Of a stretch of 64,000 bases of DNA, positions 11,601-24,900 are shown piece by piece. The DNA is taken from the NCBI GenBank assembly GCA_017562135.1, contig QEYB01001296.1, positions 434,001 through 498,000 of the forward strand, in the 5' to 3' direction. The DNA comes from Dipylidium caninum. Its lineage: Eukaryota; Platyhelminthes; Cestoda; Cyclophyllidea; Dipylidiidae. The position numbers were made by a program, and so were the translations under genes. Each line of letters starts with the position of its first letter. The first letter of the stretch is position 1. The notes beneath the pieces are model-generated. The model was not told the origin of the DNA. It saw nothing but the letters and a program-made list of their open reading frames with translations, and made no database searches.

Positions 11601-14600
11601 CAAACCTTCCCCCGTTTCCGCTCCAAAAGTAAAACCACCGACAAGGTGGGTCACTTACTCTCTCCCCTTCGCATTGCCTCAACATGATTTGCTGGGAATA
11701 GTTATTAGGAAGTGCAGCCGCATATTCCATTGACACTAGCTAATATCAACCAAAAAAGGTCAGTCACGATGCGGACGAACCCTCAATCTTCTCGCCCACC
11801 AATTCGTCGTCAGTGGTAGCGCTCGTCGCAGTGGTGTCACTTCCACTCATTTCGCAGGACGAGAAAGTCGTGGTAGGGCGGACTTGGGTCGAGTAACGAT
11901 GTAGCGGCGCGTGGTTCCAACATCGAAAGGGTACTTCCTCGTCAGTGCAAGAACGCTGACGTCGTCGAATTGGTGCCTGTGTGCCTATGCGACCCGAAGA
12001 AGGGGAAGGGAAGGACGATTCTACAAGGCTGTCATCTAATTCGGGGGAAGAAACAACACGATCTTCGCGCTGGAAAAAGAAAACGGCATCAGAGAATTAC
12101 TACATTTTAAAAACACAACGAAGAGATCATTATTGAAACTTCCAATAAGTGAAAGGGGATGGAAATAATAAATTTGAGGATTATATTTTAAACTGGCCAG
12201 TTGATGAAACTTTTAGGCGACTTGTTGTGGATTCTTCACATTTACGTTATCACTCGGTGAGAAGCGGTAAAGGGCTATAACGTCGCTTTGTGTAGACATC
12301 GAAAATAAATAAATAAATAAGTGTTGTTAGCGAGATCATTACGCACACGTACACACATACACCAATGTCAGCTTGGAAAAGTGTCAACGATTGGTACATA
12401 CGCTAGAGAGGTTAGCACTAATAGACTCGTAGAAAGAGTAGAGTTGCCGATCTCGGCGTCTAAGCCCGAAAGGATGTCAACACAGGTTATTTACGATGAA
12501 AAACAGCCGGTCAACTCACGTTTGAGGGGTAGACATCGTCGAGGTCATCACCCTCCTCAAAATCTAAAACAGCCAAACTCTCGTCGCCGTACACATCTTG
12601 CACTTGGCACAACAACTCCTCCACATTTGCAACCTGAAGTGAGGATAAACGAATAGCCTGGCACTGGCTCAGGGCGGAGAGATAAGCATGAAACACTCAA
12701 AGTGAAAGGAGAGATAAACCAGGCAATAAAAAAGGATGATTTCAAAAAAACTAGGAGACATGCAGAGGAAAACCTGCACAATTGACACGTATACTGGAAC
12801 ATATAATATTGCATTATATTATTTGTAGAAGATTATATTGCTTGTTGATTCTTCAGAAAATATGAAGTGAAGTGTGAAAAGCGCGAGTTCTGAAATGCGA
12901 AACACCGTCAGGCAGTTCGTTCACTAAAAAGGCGTTTTACAAAATCTTTGGCTAGGAGTTGTTGTGCGAAAACTGTAGTGGATGCTACCGTGTCGGGAAA
13001 ATGTCCAAATGGTCCAAATTTCGCCATCTTCTAAGGACTCATTTTACAATTGTCGGCAGTAGTCGTGTTGCTCAGATCTTTTGATTATCGTCTTTGTGAT
13101 CACTTTTTAAAGTACAATTGTGTAATGCTTTTACAAGGCCACCGATATTTCCAAACTGAGAAATGCTTGACCTCTCGCGTAAAAGTTATTCCATGGCCCA
13201 GGTTAAAAACACTTAACTTTTTTTATTGAGACTTGCACAACCCTGTCGACACGAGAGATTGAATCGGGTGCTGCATTTCGTGGTACAAACGAACTCACTT
13301 CTAGCTTGAACTAACATCACATGCATTAAGTAAACAATAAGGGCGACATTTGTGGGTACCTCAGGGAGTAGAATAGTTACGCCTTAGATACAAAATAGAG
13401 TAGGATGGAAAATAAATGAGAAATGACACACTTTGTGAGAATCTGGTATAACCATTAACCATTAGAATTACGGAAGGCGGGGAGGGAGTGGGGGGGGGTG
13501 GCAGAGTGTTACTCGGATAACTGCCGGTGGCCTACGTAGATGGACTGATTCGGACGGGCCACATCAGGACTGCGTAAGTACAGGGGAGTAACAAGCTGTG
13601 ACACTCAGATGACCGATGGTGAAATTTAATGCATTACAAAAGGAGACACAGTGTGAGTAAAATTTAGAGGCGTGAAGAAGTCAGGCAAATTTAGTGAAAG
13701 ATTGTGTTAGCAAATTAGTGCTGCGGAAGAAAATCAGACGGGGACAGAAGAAACGCAATAGAAGTCAAGTGTTAGGGAAGCATCAAAATGAATAGAAGAA
13801 AAGCAGCCAGTTGCAAAGCAGACTGGCCAACGTGCAACATACCTCACTTTCAGATGGCAACAGACCCTGTGGTTAAAAGGCGAAAGAGATCATTAGATAA
13901 CATAGGAGGGTATGTATGATTCGATTTTGACCAATTTAAATAGTTGCTCGAGCGCTTTGCTAGCCTTACAGGAAATAAAGTTTTGCACCACAACCTCCCT
14001 GAAACTCAATGCCATACTGACTATAAACGGAGAGGCTGGTGGATTACAACAACTACACCAACTTTGAACGGTCCAATCGACTCTCGATCCAAAGAGAAGT
14101 AGAAAGGGAACCAAGTCTACGGAACGCCTCAACACGACGCCCCGACAGGGAGCCTAGTTGCTAAACGTCAATCGAATTAGATCGATGCTACGGGAGGGAA
14201 GAGGACCACGCTGAGGGGGCCGGTCGTGGCACTATACTCCCTGTGCGCACGGATGTAGGCCCTCGAGAGTGCGGGAATCGAGCTTTCCTGTGCACTTATT
14301 CAAGAACAACTTAGGGGACGGCGCTCCCAACGCACTTAACCATAAGCCAACGCCCACAGGATGCGATCGAGACGCCACCTGGTAAGCCTATTGCACGCAA
14401 CACTCACAACAGTACACAGACAAAAAAGTCATTTGATAAAATTTTTCCTCAAAGCAGTGCAGTGTTACCGTCGATCTATTTTTCAACAGGGACCCCCGTC
14501 ACTTTCAATGTAAACCATCCCAAGAGTAGACATCCAAATTGGCGATGTGGACGATGCATTTCGGCCTTAACATCTAATAAGCTTAATTAAAAATACTTAC

Positions 14601-16970
14601 ACTACCGTTTCTGCTATTTTCGCAGACTTTTTTGAGGATGGCAAAAGTTCTCTCCCGAGAGGTGAATGACGTGAAAAAGTACCGTTCGTTGTTTGATTTA
14701 AGCGTTATTTGAATGGCGTTGGGAATGAAACGAGCCGTCTTCGCCTTCGACACTGTTTGGATTTTATCAACTGCTATGTGGAGCTGAAAGAGGTAGGAAC
14801 AATTTGTAAAGATACTAAGCAAAAAGCAGACACCACCAATCTCATTATCAAACATGGTTCTTAGTACGTCTTTACATAAGATATTCCAAAAATTAACACA
14901 TACTTTGCTCAAGGGAGCTAGCGAACAACCCAAAAAATAGTTTTTTAAACAATCTTATACAGCAAGACATTTACGGTATCTTGCTCTTCTAAAAGATTAC
15001 CTTCAGTTCATAAATGATCTTCGAATAAAAACAAATCCACTTTTCCGTAATATACATTCTCCCTAGAAGAAGGAGACCATTCTTGTTCTTTGCAAAAGCA
15101 CAAGAATAATCTAAAAACAAAGGCGTAACAATGAAATACCTAAAGCGTAAAGCGGCACTCACTAATGCACTAGCATACGGGAACGATCATGTTATTTCCA
15201 AACGTGTCCACATCCAGACATTTTAATAAAATTTAAAACTATGCGTATCTTTATGTATTTGCAAACATCAAATTTAGAGTCGGGAAAGAGATATATTGGG
15301 TAAACACACTTAATAGGCTTATGCCATAAACCAAGACTAAGTTAATGTCTACAAACATGGGTTGCCAAAGAAAAAATTACAGTCTAATTCTCACAGGCAT
15401 TAATCCAGTCTGTGCGGATAGGAAGACCTCAACCTCAAAAGCCATGTAAAATTTTTCGATAGCATTTGGGTATAGTATCTAGCATAGTTTATGTATCAAA
15501 CTCCAACCAATAGGTTACGATATTTCAGGAGGATATTTGCCTGAAATATGTCCAACGAGTTCTCAGGAAGAAGTCGTAATGCTTTTATATCAGTAATTGG
15601 TACACGTACTGATCAACGAATAGCTAGGTAAGTGACAATCTCTCGTCAAAAATCAAAGCATTCTGAAAAAACACACAAGTCTAGGAAAAAAAGACTATGG
15701 CTTCTTAGGTTTAACTAAATGTAAGGTTAACTACAGCAATCGCGGATAAAAGCTCAGCCAACTATCAAAAAGCGCTTCTTCGATTTCTGAGTCAACTAAA
15801 TATTGAAGCAAATAGTGAATATCTAAAAACCATGAAGATAAACCAGCTTTTTACGAAAGCTTAGTGAAAAAGAGTAAATCGTACCGACAAGAAGGCGATC
15901 CGTGTCCACCGGGGTACCATCAAAAATTTTCTTGAAGTGAGTTACCTTATCTCTATAGGATTTTACGAGCGTCTCTCGCTTGACCTAAATATTGGTTAAA
16001 GGTTAAAAACGATAAAGCGATCCCAGAACAGTAGCCAATAACATTTTAATACTGATAAATGAAAGGCCACTTGGAAACGCACAATCTTCCAAAGCTGACA
16101 ATACTAGACGAAGTTAAACTGAGAGCTACACAATACAAAGATGTAAATCAAAAGTAACCAGCAGCGTTGACCACCTAAACAAATATACCGAGTCGGAATA
16201 CACTTTTCAGTGCAATGCAATGGATGAGCTAGTCAAATATTACGCAAGTAAATGAAGTCCCGCTAACAGTATTCTTTTATTATCGTTTTGATGTCGATCA
16301 CAATTTATTTCATGTGAAAATTCTCACACAGGGAGCATACCTGGTACCAACTGGAAATTTTTCGTTTAGGACGATTCCGAGACTTTTTCGGCGAATAAAT
16401 TTTCCTACACTTTTCGTCCAGACTAACATTTTTAAGAGCAGAGGCAGACGCTTCGAATGTTCCAATAGAATGAAAGTCGCATCCTACTCCGAGACTTTCT
16501 TCAGTTGATGAAGGGTTAGGTACAAGGTTTGAAGAAAATGAAAACAAATCCGAGGCAGAAGAACAAATCCCGTCCTCCTTGTCTATTTCATTCAGGTCAC
16601 CACTATCGATATCACCATCCTTCGCTGGTAGTTCAGAATTAGTAGTTTTACTGCCTCTTGCTGTATCACTAAATGACGATGGATGTACTGTGGGGAGAAT
16701 CGGCGAGGAATGACAGAGGGTAAGACCAGCTGAGTCCGTTCTCTCAGATTCCGCACTCAAGAAACTGGACAAACTTGGAATGCTAATACTATCACCTGCT
16801 CGCGGTGGAAGGAGCAGGCGAGAGGATCTAGATCGGCCGTTATTCTCACTTGAACTAGACTAAAAAAATTAAATTCAATGTGTCGTATCAGAAAAACAAA
16901 ATGCAGAAATCGAAATTCTTACACCAGATGAGGCCGGTTTCCCCTGCGTATTATGACCATGAGGTTTCAT
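8612..16970 (-). CDS. GRAMD1: GRAMD1/Aster-family ER sterol transfer protein (GRAM + VASt + TM)
   Basis: Twelve minus-strand exons: 16970-16923, 16859-16341, 15984-15885, 15110-15001, 14783-14601, 13866-13843, 12633-12520, 12069-about 11781, 11077-10647, 10165-9730, 9468-9179 and 8707-8612; together about 879 aa. The N-terminus is Ser/Asp-rich and disordered (residues about 17-175). A GRAM domain follows (about 200-315; TEKWICFYSK, ARFIPNAIQITLKS, RYFFTSFTSRERT). A VASt sterol-binding domain spans about 528-695 (LFTDSQFFASF, YVLTLKQSLGPRTCRAFETQ, GTRYVVDATVTNEAVPLCNSF). One TM helix lies near 770-800 and a short helical tail ends the protein. Known Aster proteins sit at ER-plasma membrane contacts and move cholesterol to the ER. 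Exon 6 is only 24 bases. The exon 8 donor is unsettled: the in-phase choice (G|GTTCGT near 11780) is weak. The start ATG gives a 16-residue first exon. Confidence 0.9.
12303..12320. repeat. short AAAT microsatellite
   Basis: Four or so tandem copies of a four-base A/T unit in the GRAMD1 intron between exons 7 and 8. Ordinary simple repeat. Confidence 0.7.
13476..13503 (+). other. G-rich intronic tract, possible G-quadruplex
   Basis: Within the GRAMD1 intron between exons 6 and 7 the plus strand carries four or more closely spaced G runs, including one of about nine G, separated by one to three other bases. This fits the usual G-quadruplex pattern on the non-template side of GRAMD1. No function can be assigned. 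Confidence 0.5.
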
Positions 16971-18979
16971 TTTTGAGCAAGACCTAAACGATCACAAAAC
17001 ACCGGCTTCATATTTTATCGCCCATCACATCTGTAACAGTTTATATAGCAAGAAAAAGAGTTCAATTGTACATTTTCCCGAAAATCAGCAGCCGCATTAA
17101 ACACGATGAATGTGATCAACTCGGCCCTTCTGAAGTTAGAGTTCGATTATAAAGCATTTATACAGAAGTTATCAAATGAGGCATTATTTCATACAAACCA
17201 AAAAATCCGCACCGCGTCCGACGGAAGTACCTAAGTGTGAACGCGGAACTGCGGAGGCGAAAAACGAACTAGCATCCTTCTCACAAGGATGAAAACCACC
17301 GCCCCCAAGCAACCAATAAAAATGATGGATTGCCGGATTCTCAGAGAACATATTTATCGATCGCTTTGAGGCATAACCAAGTATCCTCTTCGAGAAAACT
17401 CGTTTGATATCTTGCAATGGTAAGCTTTAGGGGATGTGCATTTTCGTTAATGCGTCATAGCTCAAATGAAATCGGATGTGGTTTGAGATTTCACTGAACA
17501 CGAACGTTCTATACGGCAGCATCTAAACCGAACATTTCTACATAATTAGGTCCATAACACATCCAGATGTGAGAGGTCACCTAAAGACTTAAGCGAAACA
17601 ATAACCTTAAACAACTTGAGTTATGCAATAAATGGACGTCATGTTTCGAGTCACTCGATAATCCATAATATGTCAGTGCCGAGAGAAGAGCCTTGGTGTC
17701 ACGGAAGAAACGGAGATGCTGGCGATCGGAACTCTGAGGTCCTTCATGTTAGCAAACTTCTGTAAATCATAAACTAAACCGATTAACTTTACCCGTGGCA
17801 AGGAAGATTTGGTAATTGAAGCTGCCCGTTGAGGGATTTCAGGGTCTAAATCGATCTCTCTCGCGATGAAATATGTGTGTTTTCAGTAGTGATGTCTTTC
17901 GCATTACATATGAATTCAAACACTAAATCAGTGAAACTACGAGTACTCCAACAACATATTTCAAGGGATTGCTATGTGCATATTTCAGCCAAGGTTAAAG
18001 TGAAAGTTGGTAGACAGTAATAAGAGATGCGACTTCTTCTTTCAACATTTTGGGAATATCATGTGAAAGGGGAAATCGATTTGCTTCCTGATTAATTCAA
18101 ATCTGCATGCGAAAATCCAACGTGGATTTTTGAAGGGTAAATAATTCCCCTTTGTGTAAATTACTGAGAATTAATTAACTTCATGTCACAAACAACCAGT
18201 TTGTTTATCCGTACAATAACGGTATTTGCTCGATTTAGCCTGAGCAGTTAGTAGCTAGATAAATTATGAAAATTGTTTCTGCAAATATTAATCTTCGCCT
18301 GCCAAGTTTTCAATACATGTTATTCCTTTCACACATAATTTTTATCTGAAAGGATCGATCTTACTGGCTGATGGTGCTAACCACTTTTAAGGTTGATCTC
18401 ATAATTTAGCTGTTGTTTTAACAATTAAGCCCAAGGTAATATAACCCGCTGCATTTGAGAGCAGGTTGCCGGGATGGTTATGCTGACGAGGGTGGGTGGA
18501 TATCAAAGGCATTTAGTCTGCTGCACCACTAGGTTCCTTTTGTTTAATCCTACTACAAGATTTTTTGTGCTTTCGGTTTTCATACGTTTTGTGCGTAAAA
18601 ACTTCTCTCCTTACCACTAGCTGTTTTTCGCATTATTTGAAGGCATCTGAGTGTTGTACCTCCCGTCGATGTTAAGCTCCTCTGAATACTAGTTTTACTC
18701 TTATTTTTGCGTTCGTAGTATATTATAACTGTGCTAACACTATTTTATTGTTTGTGTTTTATCGACCTTACATAAGTTTTGGTCACATTTGTATTGATAT
18801 TAATCATGCCACTAATCTTTCAAAGCTTATGTCTTGCTGCACAATTTTCTCCACATTTTTGGGTTACGGCAGGACTTTTCCGTATTTGCTTTGATATACC
18901 TTGTCCTATATCCTTTCTTCTTAATTACCACCATCCACCTCACTTTCATATTTCTTGTCACATTTTTTGACAAAATAAG
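16971..18979. other. divergent intergenic region between GRAMD1 and the myosin
   Basis: About 2 kb separating the GRAMD1 start (minus strand) from the first myosin exon I can place (plus strand). It should hold the GRAMD1 promoter and the missing start exon or exons of the myosin. The open frames here match nothing recognisable, and I could not identify the start exon. Confidence 0.4.
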
Positions 18980-21900
18980 GGTGACTACATCTGGATTGCG
19001 CCCCAATGTAAAGGCGAATTCTCGATTCCCATTGGCGCAAAAATAGTGGGAGTGAAAAATGATGCTTATATAGTAGAGGACGATGATGAAAAGGTGTAGT
19101 TTTGCTTGTATATTTTTAACCAGTCTTTTTGGTAATGCTATAACAGCTTGTGATTTAGAAAGTTTGTTGTCGTTAATGTTTTTCATTCTCGTATACAATT
19201 TTTACATGATGTGTTCATCCGCAAACATAGTTTGCCCTATATGAGTTTTGATTATATTTTTTTAGCCTTTGAATTTGAGTAGATTATTCGACCTCATATT
19301 CTCAATCTTCATAGTTCTTTTATCAATATGCTGGATGATAGCTTGTTAAATCCCATGTCGTTTCTTTATATGGATGCACTCGGATTTGTACATCCCTGTA
19401 TGAAAACCTCTGTTTCTGTCTTTTTGAAGCAATATCATTTGTCAATCAACTCGGATATTCAGCTGATGCATCCGAGCTCTATCCGCAGTGTGCCCGATAT
19501 GACAGCTCTGGGGGAACTGCACGAGTGTAGTATTCTTCGAAATTTATTTCTGGCGCTATAAAGAAAATCAAATATATGTACGTTATTCAGTGTCTTGTGT
19601 TTTTATTGATTGCTTTTATGCTCCATTCTTATCCATTGCCATTGTCACAATGCTTTAGACATACACCGGCTCAATTTTGATAGCCATCAACCCATATCGT
19701 TCTCTACCTATATACACCGAAAATACGATGAAGCGGTACACAAACAAGGAGATTGGGGACATGCCCCCTCATCTTTTTGCCATCGGCGATAATGCCTTCC
19801 GTAATATGCTCCGCGATTCGAGTGATCAGTGCATCATCATAAGGTTGGCGAGGCTGATACAACTCTTACATTGTTTTTTACCATGAAAAACACAGTACGA
19901 GATAAACGTAGGGCCGATGACCGTATATCCTTTAGTGACCCATCTCTTGTGACAATTTTAAGAGGAATCGCTTTTCATTGTGTGCACATTTGCTTACTAA
20001 GGACGGTCAAATATCTCACGCAATTTGCATAGTATATTGGGCAGCAGAAAGCATCTTTGTCAATTTAAAAGACATTACCATATGACTGGATTAAGTAGCT
20101 ATCGGCTATACGTCAGACATTTTGGCGTTTGACTGGTCATGAATGTTATCGAGCCTTACTGTTAATTTCGATCGTACCTATGAGTGAGGCCCATTTGTGC
20201 TCGGTTGTCTTAATAATATTGTCCTAGTGGGTAAATTATCCCTCCTTTCCTTTCTCTTGCAGCGGTGAAAGTGGAGCTGGCAAAACGGAGAGCACCAAGC
20301 TGTTGCTGCAATTTATTACAACGCTCAGTGGAGGGGAATCATGCATCGGCAAGCGTATTCTCGACTCCAATCCAATAATGGAGGGTATTCTTGAGCATTA
20401 CAGTCTCCTCATCTGGCTACTTTGACGTCACACTATCGTGTGACAGTTTATCGTTAGGACGCATAATTACGTTTCGAATAAGGGTTAAGGCTGTCTGTCT
20501 TAGACTTCTGTTGGCCTAATGTTTATAAACTAAACAATAAAAAAACAAAGCACCTCCTCTTCCTTACTACCTCTGTGTTTAATAGCCTCTTTGCTTTTTA
20601 TGACTTCCGAAAGCTCCTCACCCACAAGATTCCATAACTTTATTTTTCCAATACTTTTATTTTAATCATTATAGCCTTTGGCAACGCAAAGACCGTGCGC
20701 AATGACAATTCCTCGCGGTTTGGCAAATACGTGGACATCCACTTCGACCGTAAGTCGGGCCACATTGTGAGCGCGCGCATCGAACAGTATCTGTTGGAGA
20801 AGTCGCGCATTGTGCGGCAGGCCGCGGGAGAGCGGAATTACCACATTTTCTACTACATGTTCGCCGGCATGTCCCTCAGCGATAAGCGCCGGCTGGGGCT
20901 CAAGGATGCCAAATGTTACAACTACCTTTGTCAGGTAAACCGCTATCAACATAAATTTTACTTCTACTTACAGGACAGAGATGTATACATGGACAGTCCC
21001 AGCGATGCGACTCATTTTGAAAACGTCGTGTCGACGATGCGCTACCTCGAGTTTATGGACCACCAAATCGATGAAATTTGGCACCTCTTAGCGGCACTTC
21101 TGCACTTGGGAAACATATCCTTTTGTGAAACTCTCAAGGAAAGCACTGACGCGAGCAAGGTGAAAGACACTCATCGCTCCGAGCTTAGATATGCCTCTTC
21201 CTTGCTTGGGGTACGCCCGTTGCTGCCGTCTTTACCGCATATTTTCTTTGTCAGTTGCTCGACACTTAGTTTATTCTGTAGGAATGGGCTATTCTTTTCC
21301 GCGGAAAGTGGACAAGTTACTTTGCTTGCTTTTACGCGAATAATTGCGAGCCGAGTACCAGATAGGATTAAGAGTAGGATTAAGAAAATGCCATCGCACA
21401 CGGGAGTTGGGCCTCTTTAGATTGTCACTGTTAAATAAACTGGTGAGCATGTCTTCTTCGTCTTCTCTTCACTTTAGATGAGCCATGCATGTTTGGAGAA
21501 GGCTATGACGACACGACGTATTCAAATGGCTGGGGAATGTGTTGTGGCTCAGTTTCTGCCCGCGAACGCCTGTACTGTGAGAGATGCGTTTGTGAAGACT
21601 ATTTATGACCACCTTTTCTGCTGGATTGTGGAGAAGATTAACGCGGCCATTTACAGGCCGCTGTGGAGTGCAGTCACAATACCATCCATCGGAGTGCAAC
21701 CGGATGGCCACACTTCGCCCAATTCCTCTTCCCACCGCATGTCTACGCCAGTGAACCGATGCTCACAAGACCGCTGGTGCGACAATGTCATCTCCCGTTC
21801 AAAAACATGGCCCTCTGTGTCTGATCGCTTGACCTTAACCGCCGCCTCCAAAAAAACACAAGCGGCAGCATTCACAATCCTTATGAGCTAAAACCTCATT

Positions 21901-24900
21901 TCGACCCCTCTGCTGGACTGGGACGTCACTCCATCGGTGTACTCGACATTTTCGGTTTTGAAAACTTCGTCTCTAATAGGTTCGTTGGTTGATTGTAAAT
22001 AGCACTCAAAATGTCGCATTCCTCGATTCTCGAACGCTTAGGATTTTTATTTATCGTCATATCTTTATAGATTCAACTTAGATAAACTTTTTAAATCATC
22101 TTTTATTCATTCTGGATACGTCTTTTCAAATGCCAGATAGTCTTTGAAGACAGTGTGACTGATTCTGAGGTCATGTTTTCCCCAGTTTCGAGCAGCTGTG
22201 CATAAACTACGCGAACGAAAACATTCAACAGTACTTTGTGCGCCACATCTTTAAGCTGGAGCAGGACGAGTACTTGATGGAGGGCATCAATTGGACTCAT
22301 ATCAAGTTTCGAGACAACCAAGAGGTGCTCGACTTGATAGCTCATCAGCCGCTTAACGTATTGGCCCTGGTAGATGAGGAGAGTCGCTTTCCTCGGGGCT
22401 CGGACGAGAGTTTCCTCAACAAGCTCAATTCGCGCCATTCTACCACTCCTAATTACATTCGCGCTCTCTCCTCTGCCGAGACGGTGAATCCCTTTTTTTG
22501 CTCTGATTGTCTCACCCCCTTTTAACCAAATCTTCTTTATCATGCGACCTGAAATGTTGGTAATTTTAGAGATTCGGCATTGTTCACTTCGCCGGACCCG
22601 TATTTTATGAAGTTGAGGGATTTCTTGAAAAGAACAGAGATACATTCAACCATGACTTGTTGGAGGTCATCAATACGTCGAACAACGATTTCCTCCGAAG
22701 GCTCTTTGAGAAGCGTCTCCATTCAGTAAGTCGACATGCACAGCTTGGAGGAAGGTGTGGTCCTCTCACGATTCTCACCAGTTTGACCATTGCCCTCCAG
22801 CCTGCTCAAATGCACCCTCTCCTCGGCGCCCGCCAGCTTGAAGGCAGGCGGTGCCCATAGTTCGATTCAGGCGATTCCATAACCTCTCGTTTCCTTCCAA
22901 GTGTCGGCTCTATAAAGGAGTAGCGTAAATATGCGCTTCTCCTTCATATTACCATATTTTTTCCAAAAGTGTCGAACTTATTTCTCCCATTCGGCAAACA
23001 ATTGCTGTCGTCGGGATCTTGAAGACTTGTCCACCTCATTCCGCTTATTACGTGGCCTCTGCGCCTCTTCGTCGCATACAGCGCATCCATAGAGTGCCCA
23101 TTGACTTCTGTTGCGCTATTCTGGTGACTTTGGTAATGCTTTTAGACGGATAACCGTGCCCGTTCGCTAACTCTGGGAATGCAATTCAAGAAGTCGTTGG
23201 AGCGCCTCATGTCCCTCATTAACAGGGTGTCACCCATTCTTCGTCCGCTGTATCAAGCCCAATGAGTTCAAACTACCCAATTGCTTTGACCGCAACCTTT
23301 GCGTACGTCAACTGCGTTACTCCGGGATGATGGAGACCATCCAAATTCGTAGTCTGGGCTATCCCATTCGTTATGAGTTCCCTGATTTTGTCCAGCGTTT
23401 CCACATGGTTCTGCAGCTATACGGGCCTGCCACCTACCGCTTCAACCAGCTACGCTACGAGAACCCACAACATGTGGTAATGGAGATCTGCCGTGCAGCA
23501 TTCGGACCAGAGGACCTTTCCTATGCTATCGGCTCGACCAAGGTCTTTTTACGAGTGAGTAACTGCTTCTACGCAGTTTACCTTAAGTCTTGAGTGCCGA
23601 ACGGGACAAACCTCGGTTGCTCACCACTTTTACATGACCGCTTCTGGCAGCTCTCGCAGAAGTGATCATAACACACTCCTGAGATTTATGCAAACAACCA
23701 TGCCTAGCTTCTCTACTTCACATGGAGGCATAGTTTTTCCTGCTTTGTTTGGCCCTTGTAGACCCTCTTTGTTACCCTGTTTTAGAAGTAAAAGGTGACA
23801 AATCTTTACATCCTCTTTCGTGCTCTTTGCAAAAACTTACACTGTTAATCATCCAACACTATCGCCTTTCGTGTCTGTGGAGACGGAATGTCGACCACAT
23901 GGTCGTCACCTCACGCGTTCCTCAGGAAATATTTCCTATTCTCGCGGCTCCCATCTTAGGACATCTCTTTGCTGCCTTCTTTCATTTTTAACGCTAAACC
24001 TCTAGTAACATCAGAAAGGGTGACACGATCGCCTCTAAATAAACATCAGCTATCCACTAAATTGAAGGTACCCAAATGCCGTATCCCTACAGATTTTGAT
24101 CTAAAAGTAAGGTTTCTCTATTGTCCTGACCTCATTCGACTTTAGGGTTCTCATGGCTCGAAATTGGAGGAGTTGCGTGAGAAGATGGTTAACTCGAGTG
24201 CAACCCTTATTCAACGGCGATGGAGGGGCTATTTGGCTCACAGGAACTTTGACCAACTTCGGAGATACACCGTTTTGTGCCAAAGACGATTCCGCCAAGC
24301 TAAAGAAAGGCGAAGGTTCCTACGAGTATGTAATAACCACCCAATCCCCCCCTCCTCCTCCTTCCCCCCCCCTCCACTCTCTTTCTTCACGCACCTGACC
24401 TTAGTTCTTCTCCCACTCTGTGGGCTCAAGAGATTTCGTCGCAAAGTAGAATTTCAGCGGGCCGTCGGTGGTGTCAATCGTTAGGACCTTACGTAGACCT
24501 GTGTCAGGGTCAAAGGGAAGGGCATCTGGAGCTCGCACACCCTTCCCCACTCCCCTCCTCCATCTATGATGCTCCGGTTCTCGCCGTCTTGCTGAGAAGA
24601 GATCGTATGCAAAGATTCACGCGTTGCCGTTGCGCGCATTGCCTGCGCATGTGTACGGACAGGGTATTTCCATTGCATAGTTCCAGCCCTCTGAAGCACT
24701 TGGTGCATGTGGAGATGGTGGAAGACGACTCCGAGCTCTAGTTGCACCGCCACTGAATGACTGCCGGTTGCACATACTGCCCCATTTTGGAGCACACGAC
24801 TACGCGAAGGGGTTGTGTGGGAGAGGACTGATATCTCTTGGCTATTTTGATTAGGTGAAGCACATCATAACCCGTATGCAAGCGAACGTACGCGCACGAC

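Noticed and set aside
18450..18540. GC-rich segment in an AT-rich background checked as a tRNA gene
   Set aside because: No cloverleaf, no T-loop GGTTCRA box in the right place.
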